Shown here piece after piece: positions 9,816 to 20,052 of a DNA stretch of 64,000 nucleotides (positions within the stretch are counted from its first letter, which is position 1; each line of letters opens with the position of its first letter). The notes below the pieces were generated by a model that was given only the letters and a program-made list of their open reading frames with translations, did no database searches and was not told the DNA's origin. The DNA is from Mycobacterium simiae. Lineage in GTDB: Bacteria > Actinomycetota > Actinomycetes > Mycobacteriales > Mycobacteriaceae. The DNA is taken from contig NZ_AP022568.1 of the NCBI RefSeq assembly GCF_010727605.1, forward strand, positions 434,001 to 498,000, given 5' to 3'. Made by a program: the position numbers and the translations under genes.

Positions 9816-11156
9816 GTGGCCGGCCTCGAGCAGACTCGTCAGCTGGTTACCGAAATTCCCGGTCCCCGCTCACTCGAACTCACCAAACGCCGCACCGCCG
9901 CGGTCTCCCACGGCGTCGGGATCACCATGCCGGTGTTCGCGGTGCGGGCCGGTGGCGGCATCGTCGAGGATGTCGACGGCAACCGCCTGATCGATTTGGG
10001 CTCGGGCATCGCGGTCACCACGATCGGCAACGCCGCGCCCCGGGTCGTCGACGCGGTTCGCGCGCAAGTGGCCGAGTTCACCCACACCTGCTTCATGGTG
10101 ACCCCTTATGAGCAGTACGTTGCCGTCGCCGAGGAGCTCAACCGGATCACCCCCGGCTCCGGCGAGAAGCGCTCGGCGCTGTTCAACTCCGGCGCCGAGG
10201 CGGTCGAGAATTCGATCAAGATCGCGCGGTCCTACACCCGCAAGCCCGCGGTAGTCGCGTTCGACCATGCCTACCACGGCCGCACCAACATGACGATGGC
10301 GCTGACCGCCAAGTCCATGCCCTACAAGAGTGGCTTCGGTCCGTTCGCTCCGGAGATCTACCGGGCGCCGCTGTCCTACCCCTATCGGGACGGCCTGCTG
10401 GACAAGGAGCTGGCCACCGACGGCGAGCTGGCCGCGGCACGCACCCTCACCTTCATCGAAAAGCAGGTCGGCGCGAAGAACCTCGCCGCCGTCATTATCG
10501 AGCCCATTCAGGGCGAGGGTGGTTTCATCGTCCCGGCGGAGGGCTTTCTGCCAGCCCTGCTGGACTGGTGCCACCGAAATGACGTGGTGTTCATCGCCGA
10601 CGAGGTGCAGACCGGGTTCGCCCGCACCGGGGCGATGTTTGCCTGTGAGCACGAGGGGATCGAGCCCGACCTGATCTGCACGGCGAAGGGCATCGCCGGT
10701 GGCCTACCGCTGTCCGCGGTGACCGGGCGGGCCGAGATCATGGACGCCCCGCACGTCAGCGGCCTGGGTGGCACGTTCGGCGGCAATCCGGTCGTCTGCG
10801 CGGCGGCGCTCGCGGCGATCGAGACGATCGAGCAGGACGGCCTGATCGAGCGGGCGCAGCAGATCGAACGACTGATGATCGAACCACTGCAGCGGCTGCA
10901 GTCCGCCGACGACCGGGTCGGCGACGTGCGCGGCCGGGGCGCGATGATCGCCGTCGAGCTGGTGAAATCGGGCAGCGCCGAACCCGACGGTGCACTGGCC
11001 GACCAGCTGGCCACCGCTGCCCACGCCGCCGGCGTAATCCTGTTGACGTGCGGCATGTTCGGCAACGTCATCCGGTTGCTGCCGCCGCTGTCCATCAGCG
11101 ATGACCTCCTGACGGAGGGTTTGGAGATCATTGCCGGGATTTTGACCGACCTCTGA
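9816..11156 (+). CDS. gabT: 4-aminobutyrate aminotransferase
   Basis: PLP-dependent class III aminotransferase that converts 4-aminobutyrate and 2-oxoglutarate to succinic semialdehyde and glutamate. Seen: NSGAEAVENSIKIARSYT (phosphate-binding region), FDHAYHGRTN, IIEPIQGEGGF, FIADEVQTGFARTG, and the Schiff-base lysine K291 in TAKGIAGG. Length 446 aa. The GTG start follows a strong ribosome-binding site, GGGAGGAGG, 6 bases upstream. Syntenic with Rv2589. The following carboxylic acid reductase is 193 bases away on the same strand, probably with its own promoter. Confidence 0.95.
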   Translation: MAGLEQTRQLVTEIPGPRSLELTKRRTAAVSHGVGITMPVFAVRAGGGIVEDVDGNRLIDLGSGIAVTTIGNAAPRVVDAVRAQVAEFTHTCFMVTPYEQYVAVAEELNRITPGSGEKRSALFNSGAEAVENSIKIARSYTRKPAVVAFDHAYHGRTNMTMALTAKSMPYKSGFGPFAPEIYRAPLSYPYRDGLLDKELATDGELAAARTLTFIEKQVGAKNLAAVIIEPIQGEGGFIVPAEGFLPALLDWCHRNDVVFIADEVQTGFARTGAMFACEHEGIEPDLICTAKGIAGGLPLSAVTGRAEIMDAPHVSGLGGTFGGNPVVCAAALAAIETIEQDGLIERAQQIERLMIEPLQRLQSADDRVGDVRGRGAMIAVELVKSGSAEPDGALADQLATAAHAAGVILLTCGMFGNVIRLLPPLSISDDLLTEGLEIIAGILTDL

Positions 11157-11349
11157 GCCGGCGCTCGGTCAGTACGCTGGATCCTAGTGAGCTGGATCCT
11201 CATGAAGCGTGCCACTATTCCCCGTCCTGGTGGGGAACGTCACAACCTTGGCGCAGCGCGAATCGTTGAGGAATACCTTTAGTTTAGCTAACGTTCTATC
11301 TATCAGCGCAGCGTGGCGCAGATAATTTTCTGAGCAGCAAGGAACGGTT

Positions 11350-14300
11350 ATGTCTACTATTTCCGAGGAAAGGCTCGCCCGGCGAGTCGAAGAACTGTCT
11401 GCCAGCGACCCGCAATTCGCCGCCGCCCGGCCGGACCCGGCGATCGTCGAGGCCCTTGAGCAACCCGGACTGCGGCTGCCGCAGATCATCGACATCGTGC
11501 TCGAGGGTTACGCCGATCGCCCGGCTCTGGGACAGCGGGCATTGAATTTCGTCAAGGATCCGAAGACCGGCCGCACGGTGCCGGAGGTGCTCTCCCGTTT
11601 CGAGACGATGACCTACCGCGAGCTCGGTGAGCGTGTGGACGCACTGGCCCGCGCCCTGGCCAACCACCCGGTACGGGCCGGTGACCGGGTAGCCGTGCTG
11701 GGCTTCACCAGCGTCGACTTCACCACCCTCGACCTCGCGCTGGCCAAGCTGAGCGCGGTGGGTGTGCCGCTGCAAACAAGTTCGGCGCCCGCGCAGCTGC
11801 AGCCGATCGTCGCCGAGACCGAGCCGGCCGTGATCGCCGCAAGCGTCAACCAGCTGCCGGCTGCCATCGAGCTGATCCGGACCGGACACGTTCCGACCCT
11901 GCTGGTGGTCTTCGACTATCACGCCGAGGTCGACGACGACCGCGACGCCCTGGCGGCCGCGCGCACTGGATTGGCCGACGCCGGCGTGGCGGTCGAGGCG
12001 CTGAGCGACCTCGTCGAGCGCGGCAAGACCCTACCCGCGGCGCCGGCTCCCGAGCCCGAATCCGACGATCCGCTGGGCCTGCTGATCTACACCTCCGGCA
12101 GCACCGGCGCCCCCAAGGGCGCGATGTACCCGCAAAGCAACATGGGCAAGATGTGGTGCCGGTCGAACAAGAACTGGTTCGGCGAGAGCGCCGCGTCGAT
12201 CACGCTCAACTTCATGCCGATGAGCCACGTCATGGGGCGGGGCATCCTCTACGGCACCCTCGGCAACGGCGGCACCGCCTACTTCGCCGCCAAGAGCGAC
12301 CTGTCGACACTGCTGGAGGACCTCGAACTGGTTCGGCCTACCGAGCTGAACTTCGTGCCGCGCATCTGGGAGACGCTGTACGGCGAATACCAGCGCCGCG
12401 TCGACACCGGAGCCAGCGAGGCGGAGGTTCGCGACGAGATCCGGCAATACCTGCTCGGTGGGCGGTTCATCTTCGCGATGACCGGCTCCGCGCCCACTTC
12501 CCCGGAGTTGACGGCCTGGGTGGAGTCGGTGCTCGAGATGCACCTGCTGGACGGCTACGGATCGACCGAAGCCGGCATGGTGATGCTGGACGGCGAGGTC
12601 CGCCGCCCGCCGGTCATCGACTACAAGCTGATCGACGTCCCCGATTTGGGCTACTTCGCCACCGACCGACCGCATCCACGCGGTGAGTTGCTGCTCAAGA
12701 CGCAGAACCTGTTCCCCGGCTATTACAAGCGGCCCGAGGTCACCGCGAGCGTCTTGGACGCCGACGGCTGGTACCACACCGGCGACGTCGTCGCCGAGGT
12801 CGGGCCGGACAAGTTGGTGTACGTCGACCGCCGCAACAACGTGCTCAAGCTGGCGCAAGGTGAGTTCGTCACGCTCGCCAAGCTGGAGGCGGTGTTCGGC
12901 AACAGCCCATTGGTGCGGCAGATCTACGTGTACGGCAACAGCGCGCACCCGTACCTGTTGGCGGTCGTCGTGCCCACCCAAGAAGCGTTGGCGGACAACG
13001 ATATTGAGGCGCTGAAGCCGCTGATCGCCGACTCCCTGCAGACGGTGGCCAAAGAGGCCGGCCTGCAGTCGTATGAGGTGCCTCGCGATTTCCTCATCGA
13101 GACGACGCCGTTCACGGTGGAAAACGGTCTGCTGACCGGAATTCGCAAGCTGGCTTGGCCCAAGCTCAAGCAGCACTACGGCGAGCGGCTCGAGCAGCTC
13201 TACGCCGAGCTGGCCGAGGGCCAGGCCAACGAGTTGGCGGAGCTGCGCCGCACCGGCGCCGACGCACCGGTGCTGCAGACGGTCAGCCGGGCCGCCGCGG
13301 CGCTGTTGGGCAGCGCGGCCAGCGACCTGTCCCCCGATGCGCACTTCACCGATCTGGGCGGCGACTCGTTGTCCGCGTTGACCTTCGGCAACCTGCTGAA
13401 CGAGATCTTCGATGTCGAGGTGTCGGTCGGCGTGATCGTCAGCCCGGCCAACGACCTGGCGGCCATCGCCAAGTACATCGAGGCTCAGCGCCAGGGCAGC
13501 AAGCGGCCCAGCTTCGCCTCGGTGCACGGGCGTAACGCTGCCGAGGTGCATGCGAGCGACCTCACCCTGGACAAGTTCATCGACGCCTCGACCCTGGCGG
13601 CCGCGCCAAAGCTGCCCGCCGCCAGTAGCGAGGTGCGCACCGTCCTGCTGACCGGCACCACCGGCTTCCTCGGCCGCTACCTGGCTCTGGAGTGGCTCGA
13701 GCGGATGGGCCTGGTCGACGGCAAGGTGATCGCCCTGGTTCGCGCCAGGGACGACGCCGCGGCCCGGGCCCGCCTGGACGCCACCTTCGACAGCGGCGAC
13801 CCGGAGCTGCTCGAGCACTACCACACGCTGGCCGCCGATCACCTCGAGGTGCTGGCCGGTGACAAGGGTGAGGAAGACCTCGGCTTGGACCGGCAGACCT
13901 GGCAGCGACTGGCCGACACCGTCGACCTGATCGTCGACCCGGCCGCCCTGGTCAACCACGTATTGCCGTACAGCGAGCTGTTCGGTCCGAACGCGTTGGG
14001 CACCGCCGAGCTGATCCGCCTCGCACTGACCACCAAGTTGAAGCCGTACACCTACGTCTCCACGATCGGGGTTGGCGACCAGGTCACCCCCGGACAGTTC
14101 ACCGAGGACGCCGACGTCCGGCAGATGAGCGCGACCCGGCGCGTCGACGACAGCTACGCCAATGGCTACGGCAACAGCAAGTGGGCCGGCGAAGTGCTGT
14201 TACGCGAGGCCAACGACCTGTGCGGGCTGCCGGTGGCGGTGTTCCGCTGCGACATGATCCTGGCCGACACCACCTACGCTGGTCAGCTCAACGTGTCGGA

Positions 14301-14829
14301 CATGTTCACCCGGATGATGCTGAGCCTGGCGGCGACCGGCATCGCGCCCGGCTCGTTCTACGAGCTCGACGCCGAGGGCCGACGCCAACGCGCCCACTAC
14401 GACGGGCTGCCGGTCGAGTTCATCGCCGAGGCGATCTCGACGTTGGGTGCCCAGACTGTGGACGGGTTCCGCACCTTCCACGTGATGAACCCCTACGACG
14501 ACGGCATCGGCATGGACGAGTTCGTCGACTGGCTCATCGAGGTGGCCGGCTGCGCCATCCAGCGCGTCGACGACTACGCCGACTGGCTGCAGCGGTTCGA
14601 GACCAGCCTGCGCGGACTGCCCGAGAAGCAGCGCAACGCATCGCTGCTGCCGCTGCTGCACAACTACCAGAAGCCGGAGCGGCCGGTCCGGGGATCGATC
14701 GCCCCGACCGATCGGTTCCGTGCGGCCGTCCAGGAAGCCAAAGTCGGCCCCGACAAGGACATTCCGCACATCACGCCGCAGATCATCGCCAAATACATCA
14801 GCGACCTGAAACTGCTCGGAGTGCTCTGA
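11350..14829 (+). CDS. car: Carboxylic acid reductase (adenylation, carrier and thioester reductase domains; FadD9)
   Basis: Reduces carboxylic acids to aldehydes with ATP and NADPH. Seen in order: an AMP-binding adenylation domain with [11 protein letters not shown] and DGYGSTEAG; a carrier domain with DLGGDSLSA whose Ser673 would carry phosphopantetheine; and a C-terminal NAD(P)-dependent reductase domain starting [10 protein letters not shown] (768 onward) with the YGNSK pair Y940/K944. Length 1159 aa, close to FadD9 (Rv2590) and characterised Nocardia/Mycobacterium CARs. A phosphopantetheinyl transferase is needed but none is nearby. ATG start after aaggaacggtt. Its natural substrate cannot be read from the sequence. 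It ends at a strong terminator. Confidence 0.95.
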   Translation: MSTISEERLARRVEELSASDPQFAAARPDPAIVEALEQPGLRLPQIIDIVLEGYADRPALGQRALNFVKDPKTGRTVPEVLSRFETMTYRELGERVDALARALANHPVRAGDRVAVLGFTSVDFTTLDLALAKLSAVGVPLQTSSAPAQLQPIVAETEPAVIAASVNQLPAAIELIRTGHVPTLLVVFDYHAEVDDDRDALAAARTGLADAGVAVEALSDLVERGKTLPAAPAPEPESDDPLGLLIYTSGSTGAPKGAMYPQSNMGKMWCRSNKNWFGESAASITLNFMPMSHVMGRGILYGTLGNGGTAYFAAKSDLSTLLEDLELVRPTELNFVPRIWETLYGEYQRRVDTGASEAEVRDEIRQYLLGGRFIFAMTGSAPTSPELTAWVESVLEMHLLDGYGSTEAGMVMLDGEVRRPPVIDYKLIDVPDLGYFATDRPHPRGELLLKTQNLFPGYYKRPEVTASVLDADGWYHTGDVVAEVGPDKLVYVDRRNNVLKLAQGEFVTLAKLEAVFGNSPLVRQIYVYGNSAHPYLLAVVVPTQEALADNDIEALKPLIADSLQTVAKEAGLQSYEVPRDFLIETTPFTVENGLLTGIRKLAWPKLKQHYGERLEQLYAELAEGQANELAELRRTGADAPVLQTVSRAAAALLGSAASDLSPDAHFTDLGGDSLSALTFGNLLNEIFDVEVSVGVIVSPANDLAAIAKYIEAQRQGSKRPSFASVHGRNAAEVHASDLTLDKFIDASTLAAAPKLPAASSEVRTVLLTGTTGFLGRYLALEWLERMGLVDGKVIALVRARDDAAARARLDATFDSGDPELLEHYHTLAADHLEVLAGDKGEEDLGLDRQTWQRLADTVDLIVDPAALVNHVLPYSELFGPNALGTAELIRLALTTKLKPYTYVSTIGVGDQVTPGQFTEDADVRQMSATRRVDDSYANGYGNSKWAGEVLLREANDLCGLPVAVFRCDMILADTTYAGQLNVSDMFTRMMLSLAATGIAPGSFYELDAEGRRQRAHYDGLPVEFIAEAISTLGAQTVDGFRTFHVMNPYDDGIGMDEFVDWLIEVAGCAIQRVDDYADWLQRFETSLRGLPEKQRNASLLPLLHNYQKPERPVRGSIAPTDRFRAAVQEAKVGPDKDIPHITPQIIAKYISDLKLLGVL

Positions 14830-14838
14830 GACCGCGGT

Positions 14839-14881
14839 AAACCGATCGCCAGCCCAGTTGGGGGCTGGCGATCGGTTTTTT
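14839..14881 (+). terminator. Rho-independent terminator after car
   Basis: Perfect 15-bp stem, accgatcgccagccc (14841-14855) with its complement at 14862-14876, a 6-base loop, then a run of T (14877-14881). Intrinsic terminators this clean are uncommon in mycobacteria. On the other strand the stem is followed only by TTTA, so it may weakly stop the convergent gene too. Confidence 0.9.
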
Positions 14882-14890
14882 CATGTGGTC

Positions 14891-15595
14891 TCAGCGCTGG
14901 GGATGCGGCCACCGCATGTACGACGAGCCTTGTCCGGGTGCGGCGTCGGCCCGATGCCGGCGCCAGCCGCCGGTCTTGTGTCCTTCGGCCGGTTCGACGC
15001 GCGGGGTGGTCAGCGCGTCGGGCTCGACCTCACGGTGTGGCTCCTGGAGCCCCGACATGTAGACGGGCTCGTCGCTGGCCGGCACCGTGGCCGAGCGCAC
15101 CCGCGCCAGTGCCTCGATGTCGCTGGCCAGGCGCACCGCCAGGCGAGCGAGCGCGATGCCGCCGACGAAAACGATCAACGCGCCCAGGCCGGAGAAGTAT
15201 GCGATTTCCAGTGCGGCCCGCTTGCGGTCGGTGGCGGCGATCGGATCCCCGGCCGATCCGATCCCCAGCACCGGCGCCAGGTCACGCCCGACGACGAACC
15301 ACGCGCCGGAGATTACCGCCAGCCAGCCGCCCACGATCGCGGTGATGCGGTTACCAGAAAAGATCAGCAGCAAGCCGCCCAGCGCGGTCAGAGCACCCGG
15401 CAGCACCTCCAACCAGCCGCGGGCGGTGCTCCACGCCCAGTCTCGGTCGGGTGTGTACGCGAAATTGAGATGCGGGCCGATGAACGGAATCAACGCACCC
15501 CATGCACCCAGGACGATCAGCACCAACCCGCACACCGCACCGCGGGAGCGTGGCATCCACAATCTGCCTGGATGGCCGTCTCGTGCGTTCTTCAT
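14891..15595 (-). CDS. Four-helix membrane protein of unknown function
   Basis: 234 residues. Seen: four hydrophobic helices (GAVCGLVLIVLGAWGALIPF, a second around WLEVLPGALTALGGLLLIF, a third at AIVGGWLAVISGAWFVV, a fourth at GLGALIVFVGGIALARLAV) followed by a hydrophilic, Arg/His-rich C-terminal tail of about 75 residues. ATG start after GAGGAGATAGCC. I do not recognise a characterised family. It occupies the place where M. tuberculosis has PE_PGRS44 between fadD9 and ruvB, so this segment differs from M. tuberculosis. The gap of 84 bases to the DUF1304 gene would allow its own promoter. Confidence 0.75.
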   Translation of the reverse strand: MKNARDGHPGRLWMPRSRGAVCGLVLIVLGAWGALIPFIGPHLNFAYTPDRDWAWSTARGWLEVLPGALTALGGLLLIFSGNRITAIVGGWLAVISGAWFVVGRDLAPVLGIGSAGDPIAATDRKRAALEIAYFSGLGALIVFVGGIALARLAVRLASDIEALARVRSATVPASDEPVYMSGLQEPHREVEPDALTTPRVEPAEGHKTGGWRRHRADAAPGQGSSYMRWPHPQR

Positions 15596-15679
15596 GGCTA
15601 TCTCCTCTTTTGCGCCGGGCTACTTCAGCACGGCGTGGGTACCCTGCGGCGACCGGAAGTAACCCCGAGCGCCGCGAGG

Positions 15680-16066
15680 TTACGCGTTGAGGCCAAAAAT
15701 GAGCAGCACGATCGAGATGACCGGGAAAAGTCCCTGCGTCACCGCGGCCCGGGCCTTGTCCCGCGCCGACGACACCAACACCAGCGCGGCCGCGGCCATG
15801 GATCCGACGCCGGCGAAGACGAGTGCGGCACCCACCCACCGGTGTCCCAGCGCGAGCGCGGTGATTCCGACTCCGGTCACGATGGCCAGGAATAGGTTGT
15901 AAAAGCCCTGATTGAACGCGAGCAGGCGGGTGATCTCGGCCTCCTCGGGTGTCGTTCCGAAAGTGGCGCGGGTGCGATCCGAGGTCCAGGTCAGTGATTC
16001 CATCGTGAAGATGTAGACGTGCAGCAGCGCCGCCAACGCGGCGAATACCAATCCGGCGGTGATCAT
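15680..16066 (-). CDS. DUF1304 family membrane protein
   Basis: 128-residue integral membrane protein with four predicted helices. The arrangement fits the DUF1304 family: N-terminal helix with LLHVYIFTMESLTW, then FGTTPEEAE, then LLAFNQGFYNLFLA, the family signature region, and two C-terminal helices ending VLLIFGLNA. Function is unknown. The start ATG has a GGGAGG site. It begins 9 bases after the ruvB stop on the same strand, so it is probably cotranscribed with ruvCAB and could be SOS-induced with them. Confidence 0.85.
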   Translation of the reverse strand: MITAGLVFAALAALLHVYIFTMESLTWTSDRTRATFGTTPEEAEITRLLAFNQGFYNLFLAIVTGVGITALALGHRWVGAALVFAGVGSMAAAALVLVSSARDKARAAVTQGLFPVISIVLLIFGLNA

Positions 16067-16075
16067 GGTGCCTCC

Positions 16076-17125
16076 CTAGTCGAACAAGCCGGGCTGCGAA
16101 ACCCCGGATGGCGGCGTCATACCGAGATGCGTCCAGGCCAGTGCGGTGGCTACCCGGCCGCGCGGTGTCCGCGCGATCATGCCCGCCCGCACCAGAAACG
16201 GCTCGCACACCTCCTCGACGGTGGCCGCCTCCTCCCCGACCGCGACCGCGAGCGTCGAAACCCCGACCGGGCCGCCGCCGAAACTGCGGGTCAGCGCCGA
16301 GAGCACGGCCCGGTCCAGCCGGTCCAGCCCGAGTTCGTCGACGTCGTAGACCTCCAGCGCCTGCTTGGCGACATCGCGGGTGATCACCCCGTCGGCGCGC
16401 ACCTCGGCGAAATCGCGGACCCGGCGCAGCAGGCGGTTGGCGATGCGGGGTGTGCCCCGCGAGCGCCGCGCGATCTCGGCACCGGCCTCGGCACCCAGCT
16501 CAATGCCCAGGATTCCCGCGGATCGGGCCAGCACCCGCTCCAGGTCGGCGGGCTCGTAGAAGTCCATGTGCGCGGTGAAGCCGAACCGGTCCCGCAGCGG
16601 TCCGGTCAGGGCACCCGACCGGGTGGTTGCGCCGACCAACGTGAACGGCGCGACTTCGAGCGGAATCGACGTGGCCCCGGGGCCTTTGCCGACCACGACG
16701 TCGACCCGGAAGTCCTCCATCGCGAGGTAGAGCATCTCCTCGGCGGGCCGGGCGATGCGGTGGATCTCGTCGATAAACAGGACGTCGTGTTCGACCAGGT
16801 TGGACAGCATCGCGGCCAGATCCCCCGCGCGCTCCAGCGCCGGGCCCGAGGTCACCCGCAGCGACGACCCCAGTTCGGCGGCGATGATCATCGCCAGCGA
16901 GGTCTTGCCCAGCCCGGGCGGTCCGGACAGCAGGATGTGATCCGGTGTGCCGCCGCGGTTCTTGGCTCCCTCGATGACCAGCTGCAGCTGTTCGCGGACC
17001 CGCGCCTGTCCGATGAATTCCCGCAGCGACCGGGGCCGCAGGCTGACATCGATGTCGCCCTCGCCGACGGTGAGCGCCGGCGAGAGGTCACGGTCGGCAT
17101 GATCGTCGGCGAAGTCCTCGTTCAT
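16076..17125 (-). CDS. ruvB: Holliday junction branch migration helicase RuvB
   Basis: AAA+ motor that drives branch migration of Holliday junctions with RuvA. Seen: Walker [13 protein letters not shown], Walker B LFIDEIHR, sensor region VGATTRSG, arginine finger segment TGPLRDRFG and the C-terminal winged helix ([11 protein letters not shown]). Length 349 aa. Its ATG overlaps the ruvA stop (ATGA), giving coupled translation in the order ruvC-ruvA-ruvB. Confidence 0.97.
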   Translation of the reverse strand: MNEDFADDHADRDLSPALTVGEGDIDVSLRPRSLREFIGQARVREQLQLVIEGAKNRGGTPDHILLSGPPGLGKTSLAMIIAAELGSSLRVTSGPALERAGDLAAMLSNLVEHDVLFIDEIHRIARPAEEMLYLAMEDFRVDVVVGKGPGATSIPLEVAPFTLVGATTRSGALTGPLRDRFGFTAHMDFYEPADLERVLARSAGILGIELGAEAGAEIARRSRGTPRIANRLLRRVRDFAEVRADGVITRDVAKQALEVYDVDELGLDRLDRAVLSALTRSFGGGPVGVSTLAVAVGEEAATVEEVCEPFLVRAGMIARTPRGRVATALAWTHLGMTPPSGVSQPGLFD

Positions 17126-17736
17126 TTGGACTTACCCAGCAGCGACAGCGCGGCCCGCAATGCGCCCGAAGTCGTTGCCTGCTCACCGTTTTCGCGGCTG
17201 GCGGCCAGCACGCTGTCGGTGGCTTCCTCGGCCTGCTTGGCCGCGAAACCCAGGCCGACGAGAGCTTCGACGACGGGGCCGCGCACCGCGTGGCCGTTGC
17301 GGCCCACACCCGCCGGCGCGGCCGCGGGCGCGCCCATCGGCGCAATCTTGTCGCGCAACTCCAGCACCATGCGCTCGGCACCGCGCTTGCCGATGCCGGG
17401 CACCCGGGTCAGCGCGGCGACGTCGCCGTCGGCCAGCGCCTGGCACAGTGTCGCGGCGTCGTGCACCGCCAGCGTCGCCATCGCCAGCCGCGGCCCCACC
17501 CCGGACACCGACAGCAACGTATGGAACAGGTCGCGGGTCTCGCCGTCGGGAAACCCGTACAGCGTCATCGAGTCCTCGCGCACGATCATCGCGGTGATCA
17601 GCCGGGCCTCGCTTCCCTGCCGCAGCGTCGCCAGCGTCGACGGTGTCGCGTTCACCCGGTAGCCGACGCCGGCGGCTTCGATCACCACGTGATCGAGCGC
17701 CACCTCGAGCACCTCACCGCGTACCGAGGAGATCAT
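17122..17736 (-). CDS. ruvA: Holliday junction DNA helicase subunit RuvA
   Basis: Binds Holliday junctions as a tetramer and loads RuvB. The 204-residue protein starts [12 protein letters not shown] and contains an N-terminal OB fold ([21 protein letters not shown]), two helix-hairpin-helix motifs ([13 protein letters not shown] and [15 protein letters not shown]), and the C-terminal RuvB-binding three-helix domain ([16 protein letters not shown]). The frame is open further upstream but ATG 17736 overlaps the ruvC stop (ATGA) and matches known RuvA starts. Confidence 0.96.
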   Translation of the reverse strand: MISSVRGEVLEVALDHVVIEAAGVGYRVNATPSTLATLRQGSEARLITAMIVREDSMTLYGFPDGETRDLFHTLLSVSGVGPRLAMATLAVHDAATLCQALADGDVAALTRVPGIGKRGAERMVLELRDKIAPMGAPAAAPAGVGRNGHAVRGPVVEALVGLGFAAKQAEEATDSVLAASRENGEQATTSGALRAALSLLGKSK

Positions 17737-18323
17737 CGTCGCGCTCCCGCCTGAGCGGCCTTGGCTTGGGCCGTCTTGGCGGCCAGCTTCGCCCGATAGG
17801 CCCGGCGTTGTTGGGCGGCCAACGCTTCGGCGGCCGCCATCCGGGCCAGCATCGGCGCCCGCCAGCAATGGCAGATGGCCAGCGCCAGCGCATCGGCCGC
17901 ATCGGCGGGGGTCGGTTTGGCTTGCAGCGTAAGGATTCTGGTGACCATCTCGGTGACCTGCGCCTTGTCGGCGGCGCCGTTGCCGGTGACCGCCGCCTTG
18001 ACCTCGCTGGGGGTATGGAAGTGGACGTCGATGCCGCGCCGCGCCGCCGCCAGCGCGATCACGCCGCCGGCCTGGGCGGTGCCCATCACGGTCGACACGT
18101 TGTGCTGCGAGAACACTCGCTCGATCGCGATCACGTCGGGCCGGTGGGTGTCCAGCCAGTGCTCGACGGCATCGCTGATCGCCAGCAGTCGTTGGGGCAG
18201 CGCGGCATCCGACGGGGTGCGGACCACGTCGACGTCCAACGCCACCACCCTGCGCCCGCGGCCGCTCTCAACCACGGACAACCCGCATCGGGTCAGTCCG
18301 GGGTCGATGCCCATCACGCGCAT
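17733..18323 (-). CDS. ruvC: Holliday junction resolvase RuvC
   Basis: Endonuclease that resolves Holliday junctions. Seen: [10 protein letters not shown] with catalytic Asp7 in the N-terminal strand, [20 protein letters not shown], and the [16 protein letters not shown] and [14 protein letters not shown] segments with the remaining acidic residues. Length 196 aa including an Ala/Lys/Arg-rich C-terminal tail. ATG 18323 chosen over a longer open frame since it gives MRVMG, as in other mycobacteria. First gene of ruvCAB; a LexA-type SOS box lies 34-47 bases upstream. Confidence 0.96.
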   Translation of the reverse strand: MRVMGIDPGLTRCGLSVVESGRGRRVVALDVDVVRTPSDAALPQRLLAISDAVEHWLDTHRPDVIAIERVFSQHNVSTVMGTAQAGGVIALAAARRGIDVHFHTPSEVKAAVTGNGAADKAQVTEMVTRILTLQAKPTPADAADALALAICHCWRAPMLARMAAAEALAAQQRRAYRAKLAAKTAQAKAAQAGARR

Positions 18324-18356
18324 GCTCCCACTCCCACTTCGTGCAGACCGACGTCC

Positions 18357-18370
18357 CGAACAGCTGTTCG
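18357..18370. promoter_or_regulatory. LexA-type SOS box upstream of ruvC
   Basis: CGAACAGCTGTTCG is a perfect palindrome that fits the mycobacterial LexA/DinR consensus TCGAAC-N4-GTTCGA, followed by the consensus A on the plus strand. It lies in the 161-base space between ruvC and the divergent DUF4178 gene, close to the ruvC start. Known: mycobacterial ruvC is a LexA target. Inferred: DNA damage relieves repression of ruvCAB and possibly DUF1304. Confidence 0.85.
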
Positions 18371-18484
18371 ATAGCGTAACGGTCGCGTCCGACCGCGCCG
18401 AACAGGACACGCCTCGGCCCCTGCCAAAAGCTGTTAATTTAGGCCCACGTTTGCTCCGCCGTCGCGGCGCCGGAAGGGTCTGTC

Positions 18485-19093
18485 GTGGGAACGCTGCTAG
18501 TGGTGTTGGCCGCGGTGCTGTTCATCGCGTCGATCGTGGTCTTGCTGATCGCGTCGCGGCGCTTCTCGAAAGCCCCGCGGCCGCAGGGACGCATCGATCC
18601 GATGGCCTTCGACGCCATGCCGCAGTTCGGGCCGCGTCAATTGGGCCCGGGCGCCGTCGTCAGCTACGCCGGCATCGATTACCTGGTGCGCGGGTCGGTG
18701 ACCTTCCGCCAGGGACCATTCGTGTGGTGGGAGCACCTGCTGGAGGGCGGCGACCTGCCGACCTGGTTCGGCGTCGAATACGACGACGGCCGGCTAGAGC
18801 TGGTCATGTGGGTCACCCGCAAGGACCTGACGTTGCAGCCCGGCGACCCGGCCGTGGTAGACGGCACGACGTTTCGGGAGTCCGAGCGCGGCAAGGCCTC
18901 GTACACCACCGAGGGCACGACGGGCCTACCGGCCGGCGGCGAGATGGAGTTCGTCGACTGCGCCAACGCCGATGAGACGGTGCTGCTGTCCTTCGAGCGC
19001 TGGGCCCCCGACACGCCCTGGGAGATCTCGATCGGCAAGCCCGTGTCCCCGGGTGAGCTCACCGTCTACCCCGCGCCGCCGGCCGCGCCGTAG
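18485..19093 (+). CDS. DUF4178 membrane-anchored protein (Rv2597-like)
   Basis: 202 residues: one N-terminal membrane helix ([20 protein letters not shown]) followed by a soluble beta-rich DUF4178 domain ([48 protein letters not shown]). Function unknown. In many bacteria DUF4178 genes sit with DUF2617, DUF4247, DUF350 and a SpeE-like gene, the arrangement that starts here. GTG start with ggaaggg upstream. Head-to-head with ruvC. The next gene follows after 8 bases. Confidence 0.85.
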   Translation: MGTLLVVLAAVLFIASIVVLLIASRRFSKAPRPQGRIDPMAFDAMPQFGPRQLGPGAVVSYAGIDYLVRGSVTFRQGPFVWWEHLLEGGDLPTWFGVEYDDGRLELVMWVTRKDLTLQPGDPAVVDGTTFRESERGKASYTTEGTTGLPAGGEMEFVDCANADETVLLSFERWAPDTPWEISIGKPVSPGELTVYPAPPAAP

Positions 19094-19101
19094 GACGCGC
19101 G

Positions 19102-19608
19102 GTGCCGCTCTACCAGCTCGCCGTGGCCCCGGCCGACGTGTCCGGCAGCAAGCTCGGACTCGCGCTCAACGCGCCCGCCCCGCCGCTGCTGGCCAGCCAT
19201 GTGCTGCACCATCCCGGCGGCGGCGTGCTGCGCCTCGGCGTGTTGGGCGCCTCGCATCTGGTGACCATCGAGCATGCGGCCAGCAGCTTTTCCGAGCAGG
19301 TTTCCTGCGCCGCGGGCAGCGACGCCGCAACGCTGCCCGAGCACGCCGAGGCGTCGGGCTACCGCCTGCATTCGCACACCGGCAGCCACGACGAGACGTC
19401 GTTTCGCCGGCTGGCAAGCGAGCTGCGTGAGCGCTGCCGAACCGAAATCGGTTGGCTCGGCGGCACCTTCCCCGGTGACGACGCCGCGCTGACCGTGCTG
19501 GCCGCCGCACCCGACGGCACCGGCTGGCGCTGGCAGACGTGGCATCTGTACCCGCGCAATCCCGTCGGCGGCGAGGTGGTCCACACGGCCAGCCGGTGGC
19601 GACCGTGA
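19102..19608 (+). CDS. DUF2617 family protein (Rv2598-like)
   Basis: 168-residue cytoplasmic-looking protein with no signal or membrane helix. It resembles the DUF2617 family, which accompanies DUF4178 and SpeE-like genes. Recognisable are a beta-rich N-terminal half (LRLGVLGASHLVTIE), a central HSHTGSHDETSFRRLASELRERC segment and a Trp-rich C-terminus (GTGWRWQTWHLYP). GTG start 8 bases after the upstream gene; its stop overlaps the next start (GTGA). Function unknown; conserved linkage suggests a role with the membrane proteins around it. Confidence 0.85.
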   Translation: MPLYQLAVAPADVSGSKLGLALNAPAPPLLASHVLHHPGGGVLRLGVLGASHLVTIEHAASSFSEQVSCAAGSDAATLPEHAEASGYRLHSHTGSHDETSFRRLASELRERCRTEIGWLGGTFPGDDAALTVLAAAPDGTGWRWQTWHLYPRNPVGGEVVHTASRWRP

Positions 19609-20036
19609 CGGGCAGGCAACTGCTCTGGCTTGCCGGCGGTCTGGCCGCGGCCTCGGTGATATCGCTGATCCTCGGGATCATCTTGTTGCAGAAGGACGTC
19701 GGGTCCTACATCGCGAGCCACTACCACGAGTACGCCCATGACGCCAACGGCACGCGATACCTCTGCAGCGGATCGCCCGACCATATCGCCGACACGCTCG
19801 CCGAGTATCAGGAACCCGAGGCGCGCGCCAGTGCCGGCGGCAACGACTACCTGCGCTACAGCAACAACATCGTGATCGTCGGCCCCGACGGCGCTCACCC
19901 GTGCAGCATCCGCGTCGAAAGTCTCAACGCCGGATACAACCACGGCTCGTTCATCTATCTCGGACCTGGCTTCACGCCGGGCGCACCGTCCAGCGGATCC
20001 GGCGGCAGTCCCGGCGGTCCGGGCGGAACCAAATAG
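19605..20036 (+). CDS. DUF4247 membrane protein (Rv2599-like)
   Basis: 143 residues, the same length as Rv2599. One N-terminal helix (LLWLAGGLAAASVISLILGIILL), then an extracytoplasmic domain with SYIASHYHEY, YLCSGSPDHIADTLAEYQEPEAR, HPCSIRVESLNAGYNHGSFIYLGPGF and a Gly/Pro tail ending GGPGGTK. The two cysteines are well placed for a disulfide. A longer frame opens at 19539, but GTG 19605 overlaps the upstream stop (GTGA), which decides the start. Confidence 0.85.
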   Translation: MTGRQLLWLAGGLAAASVISLILGIILLQKDVGSYIASHYHEYAHDANGTRYLCSGSPDHIADTLAEYQEPEARASAGGNDYLRYSNNIVIVGPDGAHPCSIRVESLNAGYNHGSFIYLGPGFTPGAPSSGSGGSPGGPGGTK

Positions 20037-20052
20037 CAAGGGAGGCAACGAT

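Noticed and set aside
12031..13959. 642-codon open frame antisense to car
   Set aside because: A composition shadow of the adenylation and carrier domains with no start site or recognisable domain.
14841..14876. Possible small RNA or riboswitch
   Set aside because: A perfect stem-loop followed by T residues between convergent genes is simply explained as a terminator.
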